In this document: positions 47,298 to 59,500 of the stretch, piece by piece
How the letters are laid out: each line of letters begins with the position of its first letter
Position numbering within the stretch: the stretch's first letter is position 1
Source of the DNA: Nematostella vectensis
Taxonomy: Eukaryota; Cnidaria; Anthozoa; Actiniaria; Edwardsiidae
Length of the DNA: 64,000 bases
NCBI RefSeq assembly: GCF_932526225.1
Contig: NC_064048.1
Location: 4,038,437 to 4,102,436 of the forward strand
Direction of reading: 5' to 3'
Translations under genes and position numbers: made by a program
Notes under the pieces: generated by a model
What the model was told of the DNA's origin: nothing
Databases searched by the model: none
Seen by the model: the letters and a program-made list of their open reading frames with translations, nothing else

Positions 47298-50200
47298 CTT
47301 TTACAAAAAAATCTGACAGTTGAAACAAGGCCTCTTAAAACAAACTGTTAATTTATACTTAATCTTAAGGGAGATAATATTGTAGTTGTTTGATTTATTA
47401 CAAACGGTGATATCAAACAATTTACAGAGCTGGTTGAAAAAAATATTAATAAACTAGATATTGTATAATAGTACAATTATTAGAAGATGGATTATGTTGG
47501 TGTATAGATTTTCAACAAATGTTTATTTGTTGATGTAGATATTGTAGCTTTGCATGTGAATAGAAATACAGGTCAGTATATATTTTTGAAATAGTCCAAG
47601 AAAGTTATAGAGTATTTAGGTTTGAATCCACATAGAAATATGCTTACATAAATAAATAGAGGAACCTATTATAAATCTTTGACAGAGGCTATTGTTTGTA
47701 ATGCTAGATGGCTAAAGGTCATCTGAGTTTTAAGTTTGGTTTTTGCTCTGTGAGCAAATCTATTTGTATAGTGGTCAAATAGATTGGAGTCCTGTTAATT
47801 ATTAAAGCATTCCCAGAAAAATTGTATTAAGATTGTATTAAGTACCAACAAGATTGTAATTTTTCTAAGTAAATGTAATTTATGTTTAATTTGTTGTCAA
47901 TGCATATTCTCAGTTGATTATCAGTAGGAGGGACTTCTAAATATTGCCGCACATTCAAGGGGCTTATTCACCCATGGAGATTGGCATGACAAGATTTGAA
48001 ATTCCCCAACAATGCAAACTAAATTTGCACTGGTAACTTTATTCACTCAGTAGTATTATTTAGATGGTGATGGTGCAAATGTTCAAACTCTACTCAAGGT
48101 CGTCATTACCCCCTTCCAAGGAAGGTGGGCTCAAGTTAATACGTTTCCCAGGCCAGAGCAATTTCCTACTGGGCAGTATATGACTTTGTATCTATCTGCC
48201 TCCACAAACTTGCCTTGTTTTATGTATTTCCCATTCTTTAATTCCATGAAATGTGTACAAATATTTTTCGAGACATTCAGGGCCTTAATAAGGGGTGGGC
48301 CCAATATTAAAAAATATATATATAAATAGGGGCAAGTCTGTGCCCCCTGTGTTATCATGCCCCCCCCCCCCAATATTTTGAGACCTGCTACGGCTCTGAT
48401 AAACATAGATCCTATACAGACATATCTGTCAAATTGGTCATTTTTAACATTATCACAAGCCTAATATTTGTGAGAATGTTCATACATTCTCTGTATTCAC
48501 CCACATTGGCTGTATTTCATTTAACGTTTTTCACCGGATTTCTTTCCAAGTTGGGTTGACAGCTATGTACAGGAAATGCATGAACACTGGCTATTGCAGA
48601 CACCATAGCAAACATAATCACAGTAGAACTCACCTTAATGGGGTCGGTTCTAGATTGTTGCTAATTTGACCTAATGGCAATATAAGGGGGGGGGGGGATA
48701 TTTTCTTAACAAAACTGTCAAGCCATCAAACCGGGGGGGGGGGGGGGCTGCAAGTTCCAGGGGGGTCCCTGCAAGTTCCACAAATTTCAAAAATCATTTT
48801 TCACTATAAACTAAAGACAAAGATCAATCTTTACTTGGAAATCACGATTCCCGATTTTTAAAGAACATTGATCACAATTCATGCTGATCAAATTTCGCCA
48901 ATCACAGTTTTCGATTTGCCTTTTCACTATAAACAAAAAGGCCATTCACTGATCAAGAAAATAACCCTTACCGCCCCTGCTAAAAGACTCTCACTGATTA
49001 CAACAATTGCTTATGAATAAGTCCAGTTTTGAATTCTGTACGTGGCATTTTTTTGGACTATAAAACCCAAGAGGGCAAACTTCCCCTGGGCAGACCAATT
49101 CCTACACCTACTGAATAGGGCCTGTTTATAAGTGAAAGGTCTGATATCCCTTATCAAAATTCAGATAAAATTACCTAGTTCCAAAAAAGAGCTATTTATG
49201 CGATTTCTACTGCAGTACTTGTTTGTAAAGGAGTAATTGATACTGGGAAATGAATCTAAACCAAATAACACAAAACCATCCACATAACATGTCACTGATA
49301 TTTTTTTATTACTTTCTACTGAATATTCTACAAGAATCAACTGCCATCGTCACACTATACATTAGCATCAGCCAGCTCCAGTGATGCAGGGCCATATATT
49401 AATATTTTAATTATATACATAATAAGCTACTGAAATGATTTGAGGGGAATGGAACACAATTTGATAACTAATTACAACAGGGCCATATTCGGCCAGTACA
49501 AGTAGATACAACAATAGCACATTTAAGGCAAAGTATGGCAACTGCTTCAGACCAGTAAACTTTGCTTCAAAGCACATTTTGAAGTGAACTTATAGTAGCC
49601 CTACTATTTGGCTTTAATTTGGGGTTATATTTGCTTTGTTTTCAAACACCAAGATTAACTGAGATCAGGCTAGTTCTAATGTAATTATATTTTTTTTTTA
49701 TTGTGCGAAGGTTGAGTCACCTATCCAATGCAATGGCCCTTGCCCCTTTGTGCACCCAGGATTCTCAATGTTAGAGGACAAAACTTTCCCGAATAACCCA
49801 ATAAAATACCCAAAAGTTGAGATTTAGTACCTGCTTCATTGCTTTTACTGTCCAAAAAAGACTTTAAAGATAATGTGCATTTAATGCATAGTGACCAAAT
49901 GAACACCCATTGCCGGATAAGCTTGCTATTTACACTTTTGTAAAAGCTGCCACCTAACCAGTTTACTTCAACCATTATATGACAAAAGAATTTTTTAGAA
50001 TCTGTAATATTTAAAGTGCTACCTTCACCAGTTTTCTTCCTGGGGGCGAACAGAAACCTCAACCGCAAGAGACAAAAGAAACTATTAGAATCCACTCTAA
50101 TTACCAGGCCATCTGCTATAAATCATTAGTCACATTCTCAAAGAAACTTCCAATAGACAGGCAAGAAAGGCACTCAGTAAAATTTTAACACCTGCTTTTG

Positions 50201-50779
50201 TTGGATTTATCATCCAGTGGCTGGCTTTGCCTTGGTGAAATTTTTATTCTGGCTACAGGCCTGCAAGTCACATTCTCAAAGAAACTTCCAGCATCTCTCT
50301 CATCAGAGCTTGTTACGTAATTGGCAGGAAGTAAACTGGTCTGATTACCACTTTAACAAAAGTTTAAAAATAGATATAAATGTGGCTACAGGCTGAGATC
50401 AAGGGTTTTACAGGAGTTAGAAGATAATTGTTCTGAGTTGGAAGGTTGGTACATTGCACAGGCTGTGATCATACTGATCACATTTCCCAAGAGACAGTGT
50501 CCTTTAAAATTTTCTTCATTATCTCATTTTCCTTAGTTGGTAACTGTCTGCTTGCGGTGGTACTCAGATCTTTTTCAATTTAGTCGACCAGGTGGTTCTT
50601 CTGGACTCCCCCCCCCTAGTATCAATAGCCTATGATTGTTGACAATGTGAAAAGAGTGGCGGAAAAGCTAGAGATTACAAGCTGATATTGTATATGGTAC
50701 AATACTTGTATACTGTACAATTATAGTAGATTGGTAAATATTATTTCTGTGCTTATTCCGATATTCTAGAATGGAATTA
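47298..50779. other. Region between the convergent FERM-RING and RABL2 genes
   Basis: It holds the 3' ends of both genes, a dispersed repeat at about 48285-48400 (AATATT plus C run plus GACCTGCTACGGC), and G runs near 48690 and 48735. No further gene was seen. Confidence 0.6.
47448..47453 (+). terminator. Candidate polyadenylation signal of the FERM-RING gene
   Basis: AATAAA lies 151 bp after the stop codon in AT-rich sequence. Other A/T-rich signals are possible downstream. Confidence 0.4.
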
Positions 50780-53700
50780 TCAGGAATTCTCTTCATCACT
50801 TTTGTTGTCAAATTCAGATTCTTGAGTTGTGCTCAGCTCATCAAAGTTCTAAAAAAGTAAAGAAATGTGAAGTCAAATAGTTGACTAAGGCATCCCAAAA
50901 GGATAAAATGAGGCAAGGCAAGCATAAACAAACGATGACTGATACATTATCCCATCTGTAACTCCCAGCAATATAATGCTTAGAAAAGAACAGTTTTTGG
51001 TAAATCCACCCAACATATATAAACACCCATCTACTGTACAGTATAACATATAAAATCAAAACATGAATGGCGTTTTTTGTGATTATTTTTGGAATTTGCA
51101 GTTCCCTTTACACTGCACCAGGATCCTTTGCTTTCTTTTTTCTTTTCCAACATTAAGATTTGTTTTTACATCTCTTAAGAAATGATGATGAAGCATTCAA
51201 TTGGGAAAACAACAAGTCAGGTGAAATAGATTCTGGAATAAGACATAGCATTTCTCTTTTAGGAGGACTACAAATGAAATACAAACAAAACATGTATGTA
51301 TAACTTGTGCAATTTCTAGTCAACCTTAAAGCATTATCTGTTTGAAAAAAAAAGCGATAAAACTGTTCGAATGCAGAAAGATACTCACTTCTAACTCTTG
51401 CATAACCATATCCATAAAATCCGTAGAGTTTTCCTTATAGTTCACTCCTAATCTGATTGCTTCTCTGAATACCTGTACAGTAAAGAAATAGCTGTCATGT
51501 ATGCAAGGCATACTGTACTTTTGAAGGGGATGGAAGCTGTACTGCTATCAAGTTTAACGGGCCCAAAGAAGATGTTTGTTTGTCTGTCTGTTTGTCTGAA
51601 TGTTTGTCTGTCTGTAGGAATGCTTGTCTGTCTGAATGTTTGTCTGTCTGTAGAATGCATGTCTGTCTGTCTGAATGCTTGTCTGTCTATCTGAAATCTT
51701 GTCTGTCTATTTGAATGCTTGTCTGTCTATCTGAAATCTTGTCTGTCTATCTGAAACCTTTTCTGTCTGAATGCTTGTCTGTCTGTTTGAATGTTTGTCT
51801 GTCTGTTTGAATGTTTGTCTGTCTGTCCAAATGTTTGTCCATCTGTATAAATGTTTGTCTATCTGTCTGAATGTTTGTCTATCTGTCTGGATGTTTTTCT
51901 GTCTGTCTGAGTGTTTGTCTGAATGTCTGTCGGTCTGTCTGAATGTTTGTCTATCTGTCTCAATGTTTGTCTGTCTGTCTGTCTGTCTGAATGTTTGTCT
52001 GTTTGTCTGAATGTTTGTCTGTTTGTCTGAATGCTTGTCTGTCTATCTGAAATCTTGTCTGTCTATTTGAATGCTTGTCTGTCTATCTGAAATCTTGTCT
52101 GTCTATCTGAAACCTTTTCTGTCTGAATGCTTGTCTGTCTGTTTGAATGTTTGTCTGTCTGTTTGAATGTTTGTCTGTCTGTCCAAATGTTTGTCCATCT
52201 GTATAAATGTTTGTCTATCTGTCTGAATGTTTGTCTATCTGTCTGGATGTTTTTCTGTCTGTCTGAGTGTCTGTCTGAATGTCTGTCGGTCTGTCTGAAT
52301 GTTTGTCTATCTGTCTCAATGTTTGTCTGTCTGTCTGTCTGAATGTTTGTCTGTTTGTCTGAATGTTTGTCTGTTTGTCTGAATGTTTGTCTGTTTGTCT
52401 GAATGTTTGTCTGTTTGTCTGAATGTTTGTCTGTTTGTCTCAATGTTTGTCTGTCTGTCTGAATGTTTGTCTGTTTGTCTGAATGTTTGTCTGTCTGTCT
52501 GAATGTTTGTCTGTTTGTCTGAATGTTTGTCCTTCTGTCTGTTTGTCTGTCTGTCTGAATGTATGTCAGCATTGAAAGGCATGTATCTTACCTTGACAAC
52601 ATTTGTACCATCAGATGCAGAGACAAAGTAAAATGGAAGGCCATATTTTTTCGGGAAATTGAAAGACTTTTGAGTAACTTTGTAATCAACTGCCGAGTTA
52701 TTAAGGAAAAAGATAACACATAAATAGTAAATGCAAATGCAAATGCTATATTGCCTAGACTTATAACCTGATACTGTAACAAGCTTCTAAATGTTTCACA
52801 TGTAAATGACATTTAAATACCAAATACATTAGAGACCATCTACTGTAGTTTAACATTGCAAAAATGTATGTAGATTAAGAAAGATGACACCTCTGATTTT
52901 ACGTCCTTTTCAGTTATTTTTGAGTTAGTCCACCTCTTCTATGTATTGACTTGGAATAATGCTTTTTGATTATTCAATGTCTGTGGTTGAAGATAGATGT
53001 TACTGTTTAAGTAAGGATAGGAAAAAAGGATACCATCAATTTTGTTAGCAACAACAATACAGGGAATTGAGTCCCTATATTTTCTAAGCTCTTTATACCA
53101 GTTTGCCAAATTCTTGTAAGTGATTTTTCTTGTAATATCAAATACCTAGAACAGAAGCACAATATAAATTACTTCAGTAACAATAAGTTAGATTAAGGAC
53201 ATAAGAAGGCCATGCATATATGATTGTAAAAGAAAATGTTGTGAAAGAAAATAAATACAATGTGTTTCAATCGGTAAGTCTACAAACGATGACACATACA
53301 TTTGGTAATAAGAAAGTCGTACAGAGAATCATAGTGCCTATGTTGCCCTAGTTTTTCAATGCTTCAGTGTGTCAGTTTCATAGCAAATCTGCATTTTTCA
53401 GTGGTCTATGCAACCTTACCAATAAACATGCATGGGCCTGGTGATAATAGGATGGATGCATACTGCTAAACCTCTCCTGTCCAGCCGTATCCCAAAAATC
53501 TAACAAAGAAAAACACCTGTTATCTACTGTACACCAAAATGTATGCTTCAGGCATACATCACAAACAAAATGCATATGTGCAGTGCATTGCTGGACAATA
53601 TTACATAAAAAGTAAAACATGCATCTTATTTAGATTAGGAATCAGAATGTGTTAGGAAAATATAAAAAAACTAGATTATTATTTAAAAAGTTTATTGGGC

Positions 53701-55760
53701 TTTGATAAATTAGGTCAACATGAGGAAACAAGACTCAAATGCTTCCGACACAATTCATCTTTAAGTTCCCTCTTTAAAAAGGGTTCCAAGAGCCAATACA
53801 AGGCAGACGTAGGGAGGGGTTTGGGGCTGGCCACCTCTTCATTTTGAAGAATTTCTGGCAATTTCTTGTTTATTATTCTAATTGTATTTTTTAAGTTTTT
53901 TTTCCCACTTCCAGTCTTTTGAAAATCTGTATAAGCCAGAAGGTTACATTTTTTCACATGCCCTTCAAAGTTTGATACACTAAGGGAGTGTTCATTAAAT
54001 ACACCGAGGGGGGGGGGGAGGGGAGATATTGAGGGGGGGGGGGGGGGGGGGGCTCCGAAAAAAGAGGTCCTCTAAGGGAAAAAGAAAGAAAATTTGGGGT
54101 TCTATAAGGGGGAGGGGGGAGGGGGGGCACCGAAAAAAATGTTTACAATGAAAGGGGGCTCTGAAATTTTAAGGTGTCTTGAGTCAAAATTCCCCCCTCC
54201 CCCCCGGTGTAATTAATGAACACTCCCTAAGTTAAATACAGTACCTACCAACTCTGATGTCTTTGTCATCTACTTTGGTTTCATAATGAAATAAGGTTAA
54301 TGCATATGTTGATAGCTGTTGCGGTTTGCTGTTTGTAAATTTTAAGGACAAATAGAAAATAATAAATAACAATCAGTAAGTAAATTTCAGTAAGTGAAGA
54401 AAAAAACAATCGTAGTGTAGGTGGTAATGATCATAAGAACCTGGATTGATAATTAGGGTGAGTTGAGGAATGGTGCTCCTACCATTCTTTTCATTAGGGT
54501 AGGAGACAGACAGGCATGGAAACAGGCCGCTTATGCGCTTATGAAAAAAGAGTAAAGGAGAATGCAAGCAGACAAGAAAGAAAAGAAACCATTCCATCCA
54601 TGCTCATGTCTACAAAAACATTATATACAATATCAAAGGTCATCATTATTCCTGGTGTAAAGTAAAGGTATTATTTATTAAAATTATAAAAAAGAGTACT
54701 ACATATAATATTCTTGTTATTATTCTTTAGTTTAAGTATAAATTTAGTTTAAGTATAAACTCATTTTGAGGTCTAAAGCTCAATTATCATCAATTAGTGA
54801 AAAACTTTTTTATCTTTCATTTTACACCACCAAAATATTTGGTCACCTACTGTACTTACATTACACAAATAGTAGCTAGTGGCAAACTTAGCAAATGTGA
54901 AAACGCTACTGATTGGCAAATGCATGAAGTGTAAAAAAATACACTTAGCAAAGTGTAAAAATATTCACTTAGCAAGCACTCCATCGAAGTGAGAAAAAGA
55001 CAACAATGTATAAACTTTAAAAATATATCCTGTCAATTTTTTCAGGGGACTAATCTAGCTCTGAAAATTCATATTCCCACAAGAGTCATAAAGATTTTTG
55101 ACAGTGTGAACACAGCTGATTCAATAACCTTCCTTTTTCTGTGATCTAAAAAGAGTGGTTTTAGATTTTTGAAATCTTAAAAAGATTTATTTAATGCTGA
55201 CTAGTATAAAATAGTACAGTTACAAAGAATATGCAAGTAATCAAGGACTTTATATTACTTCTTATATGCAAACTGTGTGCCAAAAATGTCAGTCATTTTT
55301 AGGGTATAGTGAAATGATTTTATATGCTTAATGCGATTAATTAAAAGAAAGGAATGGACTCGTTTCCTTTGGAGAATGACCGAATTGAGAATGCTATTTT
55401 TTTATACAAAATGTATGAAGGGCAACAATAACAGTATACAAGACCTAGGCACAGCAACAACAACATTTATCGTCGATGCAAAGGATACTATCCATCCATA
55501 AGGAAGCGTTCAACAAGTCTGTATTAAGATAAAATAATAAAAAACAGTTAGGATGTTTCTTGACGTTGAAATTTCCCCGGTTCATGTTTCGAGATCGACG
55601 CTAAATTTGAATCAAAGCATAACGTGATTGGTCAATACACTCACTTGGACTTCCCTACAGCGCTATCCCCTAGACATATTACTTTGACTGAAGTTTCTTT
55701 ATCCTTTTTGCTTGAAGTTACGTCGTCGAAACTATCAACTTCATTTTCCCTGGCCGCCAT
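50780..55760 (-). CDS. RABL2: RABL2, Rab-like small GTPase of cilia, 8 exons
   Basis: Exons: 55760-55645, 55518-55489, 54328-54249, 53499-53420, 53145-53034, 52689-52592, 51472-51389, 50848-50780. Phases agree throughout, giving 222 residues. Visible motifs: the P-loop GDSAVGKS; LVERFLMDG; PQQLSTYALTLF; the switch II region FWDTAGQERFSSMHPSYYH; VANKID (guanine specificity); and YFVSASDGTNVVK. There is no C-terminal prenylation cysteine, as expected for RABL2. Known: RABL2 works with the IFT-B complex and CEP19 at the ciliary base. The chosen start gives MAARENEVDSFDD. An in-frame codon further upstream is less likely. Intron 2 has U12-type signals. Intron 6 holds a CTGT-rich minisatellite and intron 3 a G-run element. 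Confidence 0.93.
51560..52565. repeat. CTGT-rich minisatellite with an internal duplicated block, in a RABL2 intron
   Basis: GTCTGTCTGAATGTTTGTCT-type units of 16-24 bp cover about 1 kb. A block of about 350 bp beginning near 51770 recurs almost unchanged at about 52127, marking a segmental duplication within the array. Open frames on both strands here reflect the missing stops in the repeat. Confidence 0.95.
53983..54228. mobile_element. MITE with GGGAGTGTTCATTAA inverted ends and long G/C runs, RABL2 intron 3
   Basis: AGGGAGTGTTCATTAA at 53983 is mirrored by TTAATGAACACTCCCT ending at 54228. G runs fill the left side. A related, less complete copy is at 27608-27785. It ends about 20 bp downstream of the donor of exon 54328-54249. 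Confidence 0.8.
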
Positions 55761-56567
55761 TTTGTATTTGACTTCCAATTTCGCCTTCCCAGAAACCAAC
55801 GCGAATGACAGGAAACGATAACCTGGCCTCGCTTGCACGTCTCCCGGGGCAACCGTCATAACAAGTCTATACTCCGATTATTATTGTCTTCCTTTTTTTT
55901 CTAGGACAAATCAGAAATATTTTTCTATATCTCAATTTAACCATTTACCCACCCAAACAATGCAAAATAAATAGGATTTTTATTTAAAGACAAAATCTCG
56001 TCCCAATCTATATACAAAATACTATGCGCGATTTTTTTACTATACTGGGCTTTCAAAAATCTCACGGCTCAATAGACTCAAAATAAAATAATATTTCTAG
56101 GCTTCATCGGCTCCAGTTATAGGCAGACCTTTCAAGAAAGAAGTTTCTAAAAGAGTGTGATTTCCGTGAAGCGGCCATAGCGCGGAGTAAAGTGTGTTGT
56201 ACGAGTGAAGGGTAGGTTTCCCTCACACACACACACACAAAATAATAATTTCAGATAACTAAACTGAAAACCACTTGAAAGCGATTTTACTTGAAAATTT
56301 GAAGCATTTAACCTATGATTTAACATATAACAGCATATTTTTAAAAAATGTGTAAGTCTCGGCGTTAGCGTGACATGATAAGTGCGTGATGTCTGTGTGG
56401 GAGAACGTATTGCGGGCTCCATTTTATCCAGACAGGGGATTGGGCTCCCTATGGAGTGAGCTTTCACTTTACACACCAGCGCACTGAATAAGCAAATTCA
56501 CGAGAGGCAGACACCAAAGCCAGCTCAGACGCATTTGGGAACTTCACAAGGAGAAAAACCTTCAGCC
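55761..56567. promoter_or_regulatory. Shared upstream region of divergent RABL2 and transglutaminase genes
   Basis: The start codons of RABL2 (55760, minus) and transglutaminase (56568, plus) are about 800 bp apart, head to head. A CA-repeat lies near 56224. No TATA box was assigned. Confidence 0.5.
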
Positions 56568-59500
56568 ATGAGTGGTGAAACTCCAAGAAGACGAGGAAGA
56601 CCTCGAGGCTCGAGAAATCGCACCTCTAGAAGTTCGGGGAGCGATTCGGAAACAGATGTCCCGTGAGATATTACTAATTATGATCTATTCACAAACACTT
56701 GTTTTCACTTATAATTCCTAACTCTAAAGTACTCATAACAATACTAAAACTAAAATGAGAAATTGATCTGATTACTAGATTACGATACAGGTCTTATTAC
56801 ACATCATAGGACGTTATTGTTGCGTTTTAAAAGTAGTCCCCCCATAACTTAAAAAAAGTACTTATATATAGAACGGGGCAGTATAGATACGAAGAGATGC
56901 AAATATGTGTTCTGTGCATTTCAAAGCCTGTTTTGCCTTTCTTGGCTAATCCAGCTTTTAATTATCCTTTCGTTTATATGTATACTTTCCCAGGGAGATT
57001 TTGTTTTAGGGCCCATCCGCACTTGTACAAAACTTGTTTATTTAGACACAAATTCTGTCATCAACTGTAAGAAACAAGTGCGGATGCGTTTGTTCGGCTG
57101 AGACAAAATTTGTTCGGCCAGGCCAAACTACAAAGACGCCGCTGGGGAGGTTTGGAGCCCTACAAAACTAGGCCAAACGTCAAAATCATGTCGAACATGA
57201 CAGCTTTGTCAATTATCACCCTACTTGATAACCCAACGTGATCGAATTGCGCGGGAAAGTTCATCTTCGCAGAGTGAATCGAGGTCACAACATGGCGTAC
57301 TTTCCTCGGGACTATTATTTCAACTATTATGGCTCACAAGTGTTTGATCCTGCTGGTATTTATGGTCAATCGCAGTCTCAAATTGTAGAGCAACCAAATG
57401 AAGTACAGAATCCACCGCTTCAGCCTTTACAAGCAAACCAACAAGTGCCGCAAAACAACCAACAAGCGAACAAGCAACAACTTGATAAAGGCGGCAAAGC
57501 GCCAGCACCAAGTAAAGCAAAAAAGACTGAAAGTTTCGAGAAAGAAGAGGAGACGTATTTGATTAACCTGTGGGTATCATATCATGAACGACTCGAAAGC
57601 AAAGATTCGCGAAAATACTGGGCAAAACTCGTCGACGAACTGAACAATAAATATAACAACAACAGACCTGTCGATAAATGCAAACGCCGTATTAAATACC
57701 TGATTGAGAAATATAAGGAAAGAAAGGACTGGAATAAGAAGCAATCGGGGGGAAGTTTGTGGAAGTCTCCATACTACGATGAGATCGATGCTGTTTTGGG
57801 AGTTCGAGATGTCGTCGAGCTGGAGCGTGTTGGAGAAGCCGGCTCTTCAAGCATGGATGACAAGCCTGACGATTCTAGTTCCCCAAGTTCTTCTTCAGAC
57901 TCGCCAAAAGGAACCCTTGACCCTAAAGAAACCCAGGAAAAGCGCGTAAAAAGGAAAAGATCGAAGGCAGCCGCTAACAAGAGGTTGGCAGAAGGTGAAA
58001 GGGAGGATAAATTGCTTAAAACGATGACCGATCAAGGTGACCGCATGGCCCGTTCTGGTTAATTACGTTAAATTGCCAATAGCAAAGAAGAAGTAGAAGT
58101 TGTTGCTGATGTCGATAATATGAATAAATTGCCAGAAACGACACGAGTAGAGCGATGTAATTCATTGGAAGCATGGCGAATTGTAAAGGTAAACAAACCA
58201 CACGTGCAATTTAATTCGCGCCAGAAATTCGAGAATGCATTTTGATTGACGTCGGCGGTTTGTAATTAATTTGTTTGGCCCGATAAGTGCGGATGTACTT
58301 TAGCTAATAACTTTTGGCCGAGACAAAATTTGTTATCATTTTTGTTCGGGCCAGACAAACTTTGTTCGACAAGTGCGGATAGGCCCTTACTTAGCTCTTG
58401 AGACAATTTTATAGCTTTCCCCGCTCCATGCCATAAGAATTTCACAGTTGGATGAGCTTTGCATCGTGGTTAATCTACATTACGTGATCTACGCCCAGTT
58501 ATGGTTAGCTCCCGGGGGCTTAATAGATAACGGTCTGGCAGTCCGAAATAACCCTTTGTTTCTCGTTGATTGCCGATCTCGGGGAGTAAATATTATGTAG
58601 CGTTTATAGAAAACGCCAAACCCCATGAACCTATTCGAAAGACAGCGCTAGGATATTCCCAGCAAAGATAACTTGTTTTGGAATGAAAATGAGTTGAATT
58701 AAACGAGATAGGATTATTTCAGACTGCCGGACCGTTAGTTTTTTATGACCCCATCCGGCTGCCGGACCGTTTGTCACTGTGTATATATGTATGCTTTCTC
58801 AGGGAGATTTTGTTTTAGCTCTTCAGACAATTTTATAGCTTTCCTCGCTCCATGACATAAATTTCACAGTTGGATGATGAGCTCTGCATCATGGTTAATC
58901 TACATTACGTGATCTACGCCTAGTTTGGTTAGCTCCCGGGGGCTTAATAGATAATGGTCAGGCAGTCCAAAATAATTATTTCAGACTGCCGGACCGTTAG
59001 TTTTTTATGACCCCATCCGGCTGCCGGACCGTTTGTCACTGTGTATATATGTATGCTTTCTCAGGTAGATTTTGTTTTAGCTCTTGAGACAATTTTACAA
59101 CTTACCCGCTTTATGCAATAAGAATTTCACAGTTGGATGAGCTTTGCATCGTGGATTAATCTACAGTACGTGACGCTCATTTAAATGGTTAGCTCCCAGG
59201 GGCTCTCGATTTAATGTTAATAAATAACGGTCCGGCAGTCCGAAATAATCCTATGTTTCTCGTTGAATTCAACTTATATCTTTTCCAAAACAAGTTTTCT
59301 TTGCTGGTATATGGTTAGCTTTTGGGGGCTCTCGATTTGATGTTGAATAGATAAATAGGTCCTTTCATTGATATGTATGTTTTCTCAGGGAGATTTTGTT
59401 TTACTTGATATTATACTACAACGGTCGATTGGAGATCTTGAAGTAATGTTATAGCTTTCCCACTTTAAGGGCTTGAGAATTTCACAATAAGCTTTGCATC

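Noticed and set aside
51497..52582. CLSVCLNV / DRQTDRQT repeat proteins on both strands
   Set aside because: Translation of the CTGT-rich minisatellite inside a RABL2 intron.
57238..57291. An upstream start for the Myb-like protein
   Set aside because: The upstream codon is GTG. The first ATG in frame is at 57292 and precedes the natural-looking N-terminus.
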